From: Planctomycetota bacterium
Lineage (GTDB): Bacteria; Planctomycetota; Planctomycetia; Pirellulales; Pirellulaceae
DNA length: 8,523 nucleotides
NCBI GenBank assembly: GCA_019347795.1
Contig: JAHWKS010000172.1
Span: forward strand, 1-8,523
Direction of reading: 5' to 3'
Of the stretch, positions 1 to 7,900 are shown piece after piece; position 1 is the first letter of the stretch, and each line of letters starts with the position of its first letter. The translations under genes were made by a program, and so were the position numbers. The notes beneath the pieces are model-generated. The model had not been told where the DNA came from, searched no databases, and saw nothing but the letters and a program-made list of their open reading frames with translations.

Positions 1-1
1 C

Positions 2-2899
2 TCCACGCGACAGCGGCTGGAGCTGTTCGCGAGCGTCTGCCGGGCCGTGCAGCACGCGCACCAGAAGGGCATCATTCACCGCGACATCAAGCCGTCGAAC
101 ATTCTGATCACGACCGACGACGATCGCCCCATGCCCAAAGTGATCGATTTCGGCATCTCGAAGGCGCTCAGTCAGCGCCTTACGGAAAAGACGCTCTTCA
201 CGGCCTACGGTCAGATGATCGGCACGCCGCTGTACATGTCTCCGGAACAGGCTCAGCTGTCGGGGCTGGACGTCGACACTCGCAGCGACGTCTATTCGCT
301 GGGCGTCTTGCTCTACGAGTTGCTGACAGGCGCCACGCCATATGACAAAGAGACGCTGCGCAAAGCGGGCTTGGATGAAATTCGCCGCATGATACGCGAG
401 GAGGAGCCGCCCCGCCCCAGCGCCCGCGTCAGCACACTTGAAGCCGAAAGACTGATGACGGTCTGTGACCGGCGCGCCGTCGACCGCCGCAAGCTTTCCC
501 AATCGCTTCGCGGCGAGCTGGATTGGATCGTGATGAAGGCCATGGAAAAGGACCGCAACCGGCGGTACGAATCGGCCAGTGCTTTTGCTGCGGACATTGA
601 GCGATATCTGAATGGTGATCCGGTTCAGGCGTGTCCGCCATCTTTATGGTACCAGTTCGGTAAATTTGCGCGGCGGAAGAAGGCCGCGTTATCGATGTCC
701 GCCCTTCTCGCCGTGGCAATGCTCGGGGGGTCGGGGGTCAGCACCTGGCAGGCGGTGCGGGCGACCGCGGAGGCCGAGCGGGCGGCCAGAGCGGAACGAC
801 TTGCAGGCGACCGGCTGCAAGAAGTCGAAAAGCAGCGCCAGCTTGTCGAACAAAACTACCGCGAGGCCCAGGCGCAAGGCGAGCGGGCCGAAGCCAACGT
901 GGAGATGGCGCTCGACGTTCTCGATGACGTCGTGCTGGCCAGGATCGGTGAGGATCAGATCTATCGCGAAGGCGCCGCAACCAAAGAAAAACGCGAGTTG
1001 CTGGCCAAAGTTCTTGAAGTCTACGAAGGGCTCGCGCGGCAGAATGCACAGAGTCCAAAAGCGCGGCATCAGATGGCGACCGCGTACAGCCGAGTAGCGC
1101 GCATCCGATCGGCCCTGGGACAAAGCAAGGCGAGAATGGATGCAATCCGCCTGGCGATCCGCACATTACAGGACCTCGTACGGGAGTTTCCGGAGACGCC
1201 GGAGTACCAGGCTGATCTGGCGCACGCCTACGTGCAACTGAATTCTTCTGAGATGCGGGACAAGGCGATTACATTGCTCGAACGACTGGCCGAGCGATAT
1301 TCGGCGGTTCCCGAGTACCGGGCGGAATTGGGCACTGCCTTGAACCGTCGCGGACGGGCAAGATTCATGTTGGGTTCGGCCCATTACATGGACGCGGAAG
1401 AGGATCTTCAGAAATGCGTCCGGCTGTATGAGAAGTTGGCGGAGGAGGTCCCCGACTCTGTGGAGTACACCCAGGGCCGCGGCTGTGGCAATCTCGCGGA
1501 ACTGTTGATCCGGCAGCACCGCTACGAAGAAGCGGAAGCGTGTTTGAAAGGGAAATTGCGCGTGACGCAGGACTACGCGAATCGGTTTCCGAACGATCAC
1601 GTCGGCATCTTCCATTTGGCTCGAGCCCGCCAATACATGGGTTACCTTTATGCCAGAATCGAGCGAGCGGAGGAAGCGGAACAGGCTTATCGCGAGTGTC
1701 TCCGACTCGAAGAGCAGCTTTGCCGGCAACTGCCCGGCCACTTGGACTACGTTCGCTATCACAACATCGCCAGCTCGGCGTTTGTGCGCTTGTTAAGCAA
1801 CCGCGGCCAACATGACGACGTTACGACCTTCCTGGAAAGCTGGTTTGAGCGTCTTCCGCCCAACGCCTTCACTTATACGAGCCGAGGATCTCTGTTTCAC
1901 CAGCTGAAGCAATACGCACGTGCCCGTGATGATCTTGATCACGCCGTCAAGCTGGCCCCCGAATACTTCAAGGCGTACGTTTGGCGAGCACGGGTGCACC
2001 AGCAACTCGAGAATCACGACCTAGCGGTCCGCGATTACAGCACGGCCCATCGGCTGAATCCTTTCGACCCACAGATCCAATTCGAGCGAGCGTTTTCCTA
2101 CACGGCTCAGGGGGAATTCCTCAACGCTCTGCGTGATTACGAAGCCTGCGTAGCAAGTCGCCCCGACTCTCCCAAGCACCTCAACGCACTGGCCTGGTTT
2201 CTTGTCGCCTGCGCCGACAGAAGTTTGCATAACGGTGAGCGCGCCGTCGAGCTTGGCGAACAGATCGTACGCCACGATCCAAACAATGCCAATTACTGGA
2301 ACACGCTGGGCGCAGCACATTACCGTGCAGGTAATTACAAAGCAGCATGCGATGCTTTGCATAAGGCGACAGACAAGGGCGCCGGTGGCACGAGCTACGA
2401 TTGGTTCTTCCTGGCAATGGCCTCTTGGAGGTTGGGAAACAGGGCGGAGGCGCTGGCCTCGTTTGACCGAGGCGTGCAGTCGATGCAAGCGAACCGTCCC
2501 ACCGACAAACGACTCCTCCGCTTACGGGAGGAAGCAGAGGAATTGTTGGGCGTCGAGGACACGATGCACGACGACAAGCCGGTGGCGAAGGTTATCGACT
2601 TCGGGGATCTCCAAGGCCCTCAGCCAGCAGTTGACCGACAAGACGGTCTACACGGCGTACGGCGCGCCTGGCGCCGCAAAGCCGCCGAATACGCCGCTGA
2701 GCGGTTGGCGGAAGGAAAAACCGGAACCGGCGCCGCACTGCATTGGCGGCGGCGATGCACCCTGGAGTTGCTGCGAAAAGAGACGGAGCAGCTCCTCGGC
2801 GCTCCCGTCGAAGCTCCGAAGTTGCCCGAGGAGGCATGGGCAGCACCCAGAGAGGCAGAAGGGACAGCTGGCGCCGGCATTCCCCTCGATTCCGGCTGA
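2..2899 (+). CDS. Serine/threonine protein kinase with transmembrane helix and TPR repeats (5' partial)
   Basis: Predicted membrane-anchored Hanks-type kinase that would phosphorylate Ser/Thr on unknown partners. The frame is open to the left edge, so the GTG at 47 is internal and the start, glycine loop and VAIK lysine lie outside the window. Visible kinase motifs are the catalytic loop HRDIKPSN (77-100), the Mg-binding DFG (146-154) and the MSPEQ segment (236-250), so the visible half of the active site is intact. One hydrophobic segment (about 683-748) follows an RRKK stop-transfer-like cluster. Next come an Ala/Glu/Arg-rich probable coiled coil (about 755-930) and TPR-like helical pairs, divergent at first and clear from about 1865 to 2512. 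This order is standard for planctomycete TPR kinases, which usually stop soon after an [14 protein letters not shown] end, seen here at about 2528-2557. The ~113 codons after that are not family-like and begin with a kinase remnant, so this stop codon is probably secondary. Product class is secure; the ligand and substrate are unknown. Confidence 0.93.
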   Translation, partial: STRQRLELFASVCRAVQHAHQKGIIHRDIKPSNILITTDDDRPMPKVIDFGISKALSQRLTEKTLFTAYGQMIGTPLYMSPEQAQLSGLDVDTRSDVYSLGVLLYELLTGATPYDKETLRKAGLDEIRRMIREEEPPRPSARVSTLEAERLMTVCDRRAVDRRKLSQSLRGELDWIVMKAMEKDRNRRYESASAFAADIERYLNGDPVQACPPSLWYQFGKFARRKKAALSMSALLAVAMLGGSGVSTWQAVRATAEAERAARAERLAGDRLQEVEKQRQLVEQNYREAQAQGERAEANVEMALDVLDDVVLARIGEDQIYREGAATKEKRELLAKVLEVYEGLARQNAQSPKARHQMATAYSRVARIRSALGQSKARMDAIRLAIRTLQDLVREFPETPEYQADLAHAYVQLNSSEMRDKAITLLERLAERYSAVPEYRAELGTALNRRGRARFMLGSAHYMDAEEDLQKCVRLYEKLAEEVPDSVEYTQGRGCGNLAELLIRQHRYEEAEACLKGKLRVTQDYANRFPNDHVGIFHLARARQYMGYLYARIERAEEAEQAYRECLRLEEQLCRQLPGHLDYVRYHNIASSAFVRLLSNRGQHDDVTTFLESWFERLPPNAFTYTSRGSLFHQLKQYARARDDLDHAVKLAPEYFKAYVWRARVHQQLENHDLAVRDYSTAHRLNPFDPQIQFERAFSYTAQGEFLNALRDYEACVASRPDSPKHLNALAWFLVACADRSLHNGERAVELGEQIVRHDPNNANYWNTLGAAHYRAGNYKAACDALHKATDKGAGGTSYDWFFLAMASWRLGNRAEALASFDRGVQSMQANRPTDKRLLRLREEAEELLGVEDTMHDDKPVAKVIDFGDLQGPQPAVDRQDGLHGVRRAWRRKAAEYAAERLAEGKTGTGAALHWRRRCTLELLRKETEQLLGAPVEAPKLPEEAWAAPREAEGTAGAGIPLDSG
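2561..2663 (+). pseudogene. Frameshifted remnant of a second kinase domain inside the kinase 3' tail
   Basis: The codons from 2561 read [15 protein letters not shown] in the kinase frame. One extra G in the GGGG run 2603-2606 then moves the homology to the next frame, where 2607-2663 read [19 protein letters not shown]. Together they match the DFG/activation-loop region of the same gene at about 119-212 ([12 protein letters not shown], then [19 protein letters not shown]) at 24 of 31 residues. The codons differ at many positions, so the fragment comes from a diverged paralogue rather than a recent copy of this gene. Homology stops abruptly after TAYG, and the expected [10 protein letters not shown] is missing. 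The piece cannot be a working kinase. It may be the scar of recombination between tandem kinase genes. Confidence 0.8.
2793..2835 (+). repeat. Direct repeat copy 1 (25 identical bases plus a weaker extension)
   Basis: Bases 2793-2817 are identical to 4742-4766, and similarity continues with mismatches for about 18 more bases. In the kinase frame this copy reads [14 protein letters not shown], close to the far 3' end of the CDS. It lies on the left of the RCC1-repeat gene and its partner lies on the right, in the same orientation. Which strand, if any, was originally coding is unclear. Confidence 0.75.
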
Positions 2900-3015
2900 C
2901 CCCTCTCTCGCTCGCATCCAGTCAAAGACATCAGACCAGATCGACAGCGGCCGGGGACATCGTCTGCGCACTCCGCCCAGTCGCCTTTCGCTTTGCGCGG
3001 ACAGACGTGTAACAC

Positions 3016-3020
3016 AAAGG
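3016..3020 (+). promoter_or_regulatory. Probable ribosome binding site of the RCC1-repeat gene
   Basis: AAAGG lies 7 bases before the ATG at 3028 and only 4 bases before the GTG at 3025. The spacing favours the ATG as the true start. No convincing promoter was recognised in the 128-base gap before the gene. Confidence 0.5.
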
Positions 3021-3027
3021 TTTTGTG

Positions 3028-4683
3028 ATGCCTCGAGCCCCCGCTTCTACGAGACTGGTTCGCTTGGTGACCCTAATGGCCGTTCTGGGGGCAGTGATCC
3101 CCCCACCAGCGTGCCCACAAAGCGGCGCCACCTCCGCCGGCCCGGGGTCGCTGGTGGCCTGGGGAATTACGTCCGCGACAGACGTGCCGGCCGGAAATGA
3201 CTTCGTGGCCGTTGCGGGGGGCACCTATTACAGCTTGGCCCTGCGAGCAGACGGCTCCTTGGCCGGCTGGGGAGATAATCGGCAAGGACAAATAAACGTT
3301 CCGAGTGGAAACGATTTCGTGGCCGTTGCCGCGGGCTTTCACCACGGCCTGGCCCTGCGCGCGGACGGCTCCTTGGCCGGCTGGGGATATAACGGGAGCG
3401 GGCGGACAGACGTGCCCACCGGAAATGAGTTTGTGGCCATTGCCGCGGGAGGATCACATAGCCTGGCCCTGCGGGCAGACGGCTCCTTGGCCGGCTGGGG
3501 AAGTAATTGGTTAGGGCAGACAGACGTGCCGCGTGGAAATGACTTTGCGGCCGTTGCCGCGGGCGCTTTCCACAGCTTGGCCCTGCGGGAGGACGGCTCC
3601 TTGGCCGGTTGGGGATATAACTTTTTCGGACAGACAGACGTGCCGCGTGGAAATGAATTTGTGGCCATTGCCGCGGGCGATTACTACAGCCTAGCACTGC
3701 GGGCGGACGGCTCCTTGATCGGCTGGGGAGACAACTTCTATGGTCAGACAGAGGTCCCGTCCGGAAACGACTTCCTAGGCGTGGCCGCGGGTCAGCGTCA
3801 CAGTCTGGCGCTGCGGGCGGACGGCTCCCTGGTCGCCTGGGGGAGCAATCGGGGGGGACAAACCGACATGCCGGGCGGCACTGATTTCGTGGCCATTGCG
3901 GCGGGGTCTTTCCACGGCCTGGCGATTATCGGGAACACGCCCCCGCTCGCGAATGCGACTGCTCTCGTGGACGGGGCCGACATGGGACCAGTCGCTGTGG
4001 TCCCCTGCGACGGCGGAAGCGCCGTCGTCACGCTCGATGGCAGCGGCTCGACCGACCCCGATGGCGATGAGCTCCAATTCGAGTGGTCCTTCGCCGAAGG
4101 CTCCGGCATTGTGCTCGGCAGCCCCGAGGATGTAGTGACGACTGCTGAGTTTCCCGTGGGTGTTCACGAGGTGACGCTCACCGTCTATGACGTCGATGCC
4201 AGTGGCCAGCGCAAAGGGGGTGTGGACGCCGCCTACCTCACGGTCACGGTCTTCGATGATATGCCCCCGGTCGCCGAACTGACGACCGACGTGGGCGTCC
4301 TCTGGCCACCCAACCACGACACCGTCCCTGTCTTCATCTACGTCGCGGCGTCCGATGGATGCACAAGCCCCGAGAATCTTCTCATCCTTTGTTCCATCTG
4401 GAGCAGCCAGCCAGATGACTCGGGCAACGAGGACGATCTCCCAGGCGACGCGGACGGCCTCGACGGCTATAGCGCGCCGGTCGAGGTTGACGTGGAGTAT
4501 CTCGGCGACGGCCTGTACGGCGCCATCGTTCTCCTGCGCGCCGAGCGCGATGGCGGCGACAAGGCGGGGCGGATTTATTCAATCAACGTCGACGTTCTCG
4601 ATGAGGCAATTAATGAGAGTCACGCGAGTACGACCGTTGTGGTTCCCCACCACAGCCGGAGCAAACAGTCTAAGAGCAAATAG
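3028..4683 (+). CDS. Predicted secreted RCC1-repeat protein with PKD-like and LWPPNH C-terminal domains
   Basis: A predicted exported beta-propeller protein of 551 residues; its ligand is unknown. The N-terminus (MPRAPASTRLVRLVTLMAVLGA) has basic residues followed by a hydrophobic core, consistent with a signal peptide that probably ends near the CPQSGA stretch. Seven tandem RCC1-like repeats follow (3148-3939), with the pattern WGxNxxGQTDVPxGNDFVAVAAGxxHSLALRADGS; seven is the canonical blade number of an RCC1 propeller. A PKD-like domain comes next (about 3940-4255, with the GSGSTDPDGDELQFEW core). The last domain (about 4260-4640) begins with LWPPNHD at 4300-4320, a module often found at the ends of planctomycete and myxobacterial extracellular proteins. 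The C-terminus is basic (KQSKSK). The start was set at ATG 3028 from RBS spacing; GTG 3025 would add one residue. The upstream gene is 128 bases away, so co-transcription is possible but not shown. Confidence 0.9.
   Translation: MPRAPASTRLVRLVTLMAVLGAVIPPPACPQSGATSAGPGSLVAWGITSATDVPAGNDFVAVAGGTYYSLALRADGSLAGWGDNRQGQINVPSGNDFVAVAAGFHHGLALRADGSLAGWGYNGSGRTDVPTGNEFVAIAAGGSHSLALRADGSLAGWGSNWLGQTDVPRGNDFAAVAAGAFHSLALREDGSLAGWGYNFFGQTDVPRGNEFVAIAAGDYYSLALRADGSLIGWGDNFYGQTEVPSGNDFLGVAAGQRHSLALRADGSLVAWGSNRGGQTDMPGGTDFVAIAAGSFHGLAIIGNTPPLANATALVDGADMGPVAVVPCDGGSAVVTLDGSGSTDPDGDELQFEWSFAEGSGIVLGSPEDVVTTAEFPVGVHEVTLTVYDVDASGQRKGGVDAAYLTVTVFDDMPPVAELTTDVGVLWPPNHDTVPVFIYVAASDGCTSPENLLILCSIWSSQPDDSGNEDDLPGDADGLDGYSAPVEVDVEYLGDGLYGAIVLLRAERDGGDKAGRIYSINVDVLDEAINESHASTTVVVPHHSRSKQSKSK
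3148..3939 (+). repeat. Seven tandem RCC1-type repeats (114-base unit)
   Basis: Units start at 3148, 3256, 3370, 3484, 3598, 3712 and 3826. The first is 108 bases, having lost two codons in the WGxNxxG loop; the other six are 114. The scaffold codons (SLAGWG, LALRADG, GNDFVAVAAG) are nearly identical between units at DNA level, especially units 4 and 5. The residues around WGxNxxG and AAGxxH differ in almost every unit. The last unit loses the ALRADG end and runs into the PKD-like domain. Confidence 0.92.
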
Positions 4684-4741
4684 CCGCCGTTACCGCACGT
4701 CGGACAGGTATTCGACGAATTCGCGATCGAGGGATTCCCAG

Positions 4742-4784
4742 TCCTCGGCGCTCCCGTCGAAGCTCCCAAGCCGCCCGGCGGCGG
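4742..4784 (+). repeat. Direct repeat copy 2 (25 identical bases plus a weaker extension)
   Basis: Partner of the repeat at 2793-2835, with the exact match at 4742-4766. It lies 58 bases after the RCC1-gene stop codon. In that gene's frame it reads [14 protein letters not shown] and closes at a TAA at 4789. On the minus strand the same bases read GSFDGSAED within a 73-codon open frame. Confidence 0.75.
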
Positions 4785-4821
4785 CGGATAAGAAATCAGC
4801 AACAACGAACAAAGAAATAGG

Positions 4822-4865
4822 CGGCCGGTGAGCGAACGCCGCCAAGCTGTACGACTCACCGGCCG
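4822..4865. other. Perfect 11-bp inverted repeat in the gap between genes 2 and 3
   Basis: CGGCCGGTGAG at 4822-4832 is the exact reverse complement of CTCACCGGCCG at 4855-4865, separated by 22 bases. The stem would be very GC-rich and stable in RNA. No T-run follows directly, so a simple intrinsic terminator is not supported. It could end transcription from the RCC1 gene, form part of a leader RNA for gene 3, or be a protein-binding site. Confidence 0.6.
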
Positions 4866-4873
4866 GGGTCTCC

Positions 4874-4900
4874 TTCGGGCGATAGGTCTGCGCGCCCGAA
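4874..4900. other. Second inverted repeat (8-bp stem) before gene 3
   Basis: TTCGGGCG at 4874-4881 pairs exactly with CGCCCGAA at 4893-4900 across an 11-base loop. It starts 8 bases after the larger hairpin and is followed by the moderately T-rich stretch 4908-4917. That makes a weak terminator or a two-hairpin leader possible. It ends 53 bases before the gene 3 start codon. Confidence 0.45.
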
Positions 4901-4938
4901 AGATGGCTCTTTCATTCTAGAGCGCGGACCGCCTCTTT

Positions 4939-4943
4939 GGGAG
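4939..4943 (+). promoter_or_regulatory. Probable ribosome binding site of the beta-helix surface-protein gene
   Basis: GGGAG with a 10-base gap to the ATG at 4954 is an acceptable Shine-Dalgarno-like site. It supports that start codon, which also places the LEPR-x-LL motif close to the N-terminus as expected. Confidence 0.45.
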
Positions 4944-4953
4944 ATTCGACCCC

Positions 4954-7900
4954 ATGTTTCCGCTCTCTTGGCTCCGCCCGCTCAAGTCTCGTCCCTCAAC
5001 CTCCCGCAAGCGTCCGCCCCGCCGCCGGACAATACCGCGGATCGAAGCGCTCGAGGACCGCGCTTTACTGGCCACGATTGTCGTCACGTCCACTGCGGAC
5101 ACCGTCGACGATACCGACAGCGTAACCACCCTCCGCGAGGCCATTCAGCAGGCCAACGCTCAAGTGAACGTGGACGCTGACAATGACGGCACACCCGAAC
5201 CGGACCGAATCGAGTTCGCCATCCCCACCACCGACGCCGGCTACGATCCTGACACCGGCGCTTTCACCATTCAGCCGCAGACGAGCCTGTCGGCAATCAC
5301 GGATCCCGTGATCATCGACGGCTATACGCAGGCTGGGGCAAGTCCGAACACGCTGGCCGATGGCATCGACGCGGTGCTGAAGGTCGTAGTCAATGGCGCC
5401 AATGCCGTCGGCAACCACTGGGATCCAAACGGCGACGCAAATGGCTTGTTGCTCTTTACCACCACGACGGTGCGTGGGCTGGTCATCAACGGCTTCTCCC
5501 GAATGGGTATCGAACTTCGTGGCGGCGGTTCCAGCATCATCGAGGGGAATTTCATCGGCACGGACGTCACCGGCGCTTTCGCGGCGCCGAACAACATCCA
5601 CGGTATCGCGATCATTGATGGTTCGCCCAACAACCTCATCGGGGGCCGCACTCCGGCAGCCCGGAACCTGATCTCGGGCAACAGCCAAAACGGCGTCGCG
5701 ATTACCGGCGCCGGCGCCGCGAACAACCGGGTCGAGGGGAACTTTGTCGGCACCGACGTCACCGGTGAGAAGGCCCTCGGCAACGGGGCGGACGGCATCG
5801 GGTTCGGAGCCGGTGCGCCGAACACGATCATCGGCGGCGCAGCGCCGGGCGCGGGCAATCTCGTTTCCGGCAATGGAAGAGAAGGAATCAATGCCGGCGG
5901 TATTGAAGGCGGCATCGTCCAAGGCAACTTCGTCGGCACCGACGTCACGGGGACGAAGGCGCTCGGCAACCTTCGCCACGGCATCTTCGGAGGCAATAGT
6001 CTTATCGGCGGGACCGACCCTGGCGCCGGCAATCTGATCTCTGGGAACGGCGGACCCGGCATCGGCGGAGGGGGCTTCACAGTTCAAGGCAACCTTTTCG
6101 GCACGGATGTGACGGGTACGACGAGCATCGGCGCCGACGGCCGGCCGCTGTATAATGGGCCGGGTGCTGGGCAAACCGCCGCCGGGCTGGATTTTGCCGG
6201 CGCACTGCACGCCCCCACTTTGATCGGGGGCACGGACCCGGCGGCGCGGAACAGCTTCGCGGGAAGCGTGACCATCTACTTCGGTACGGGTGGACGGGTG
6301 CAGGGGAACGACATCGGCGGCATTCTCCGCATCGGGGCGGCGACCGACATTCTGATCGGCGGCTCGGAGCCGGGAGCGGGTAACGTCATCCGTGAGGGCA
6401 TTCAGCTCTTCCAGACCGTCGGCGCACGTGTCCAAGGCAACATGATCGGGACCGACGCCACTGGACTTTCGCGAACCGGCTCCGGAACGATCGAGATCTG
6501 GGGAGGTGCACACGGAAACGTCATCGGCGCCGATGGCGATGGGATTCACGACGGAGCGGAGGGGAACGTCCTTGGCTCAATCCGGATCACAGGCGTCGGC
6601 ACAGACGACAACGTGGTCGCCGGCAACTTCATCGGCACCGACATCACAGGCTCCACCGCGCTGGGAGTCGGCGGCTGGGTCGTCACGGAGAACGGCGCTT
6701 CCGGCAATCGCATCGGCGCCAACGGCGACGGAGTGAGCGATGCGCTCGAGCGGAACGTGATTGCCGGCTTTCTCCAAAGTTTTAGTCCGACGGGGGCCGC
6801 CGTCGCCATCCGAGATGGGAACGATAACACGGTTGCCGGCAACTTCATCGGAACCGACGCCACCGGGCAGAACGCACTTGGGAACACGTCGCACGGGGTT
6901 TTGGTCCACGCATTCACGTCCTCGGCGCAGTCGAACGTGGTCGGGACCGTCGGCGTCGGCGTGGCCGACGACGTGGAAGGTAACGTCATCGCGTTTAAAG
7001 GACTTGACGGTTTCGCGGCGATTGTGGTGACCGAAGCAAACGCCTTCCGCGGCAACTCGATCTACTCGAACGCCGGCCTGGGCATCGACCTGGGCAACGA
7101 CGGGGTCACCCCACAGGACGCCGGCGACGCGGACACGGGGGCGAACAATCTCCAGAACTTCCCGGTGCTCGACTCCGCCTCCGGCGGCGCGACGACCCGC
7201 GTCACCGGCACGCTCAACAGTTTGGCGACCACCTCGTTCATCATCGACTTCTACGCCAACGAGGAACTCGACCCATCCGGCCACGGCGAAGGGGAGCGCT
7301 GGCTCGGTTTCGCGACCGTGACGACCGACGCCGGCGGCGACGCGAGCTTCTATGCGACGGATCTGGCGGCCGCCGCCAGCGGCGAATACGTCACCGCCAC
7401 GGCAACGCGGCTAGAGGACCACGACAACGATCCGGCCACGCCGCTCGTCGCGACCGACACCTCGGAGTTCTCGGCCACCGCGCCGGTCGTCAACGAGCCG
7501 CCGGTCGCCGACGCCGGCGGACCGTACCTGGTCGTCCGCGGCGGTACGGTGCGGCTCGATGCTTCCGCATCGAGTGATCCGGAGCAGTCGGCCGAGACGC
7601 TCACCTACGAGTGGGACTTCGACGGCGATGGGGTGTTCGACGACGCCACTGGCGTCAACCCGGTCTTCTCGGCCGCCGGCATCGAGACGCCTGGGACACG
7701 TACCGTTGCGCTGCGCGTGACCGACGACGGCGGGCTGACCGATACCGCCACGGGGACCATCGAGATTGTCGTGATCGCGCTGATCGACGATGACTGTCAT
7801 CCGGGTCAGACGGCGCTGGCGGTCGGCGGGACGCTCGGCGGGGACCAGATCACCTTCACGCCCGGCTCGAATGCCGGCGAGGTCGAGGTGACGCTCAACG

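Noticed and set aside
47..49. GTG at 47 as the start of the kinase gene
   Set aside because: The frame is open upstream to base 2 and reads [12 protein letters not shown], the normal kinase sequence before the catalytic loop, so the real start is outside the window.
3112..3117. Lipoprotein attachment at the Cys in PPPAC of the RCC1 protein
   Set aside because: The residues before the Cys (P-P-A) do not fit a lipobox, so ordinary signal-peptide cleavage or no lipidation is more likely.
2202..3200. 332-codon plus-strand open frame overlapping the kinase tail and the RCC1 gene start
   Set aside because: It overlaps two better-supported genes and has no family-like sequence except the 19-residue frameshifted kinase fragment, which is reported as a remnant.
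3148..3939. CRISPR-like periodic array
   Set aside because: The 114-base period is a continuous coding repeat with conserved protein motifs and no short repeat/spacer pattern.
4620..4859. Minus-strand zinc-ribbon-like CPTCGNGGYLLLDC
   Set aside because: The rest of that frame has no family-like sequence, it overlaps the end of the RCC1 gene, and the two-Cys pattern can arise by chance.
5065..6549. 494-codon minus-strand open frame antisense to the beta-helix gene
   Set aside because: It is a mirror of the GC-rich repetitive coding strand; its translation shows no recognisable domain, while the plus strand is clearly coding.
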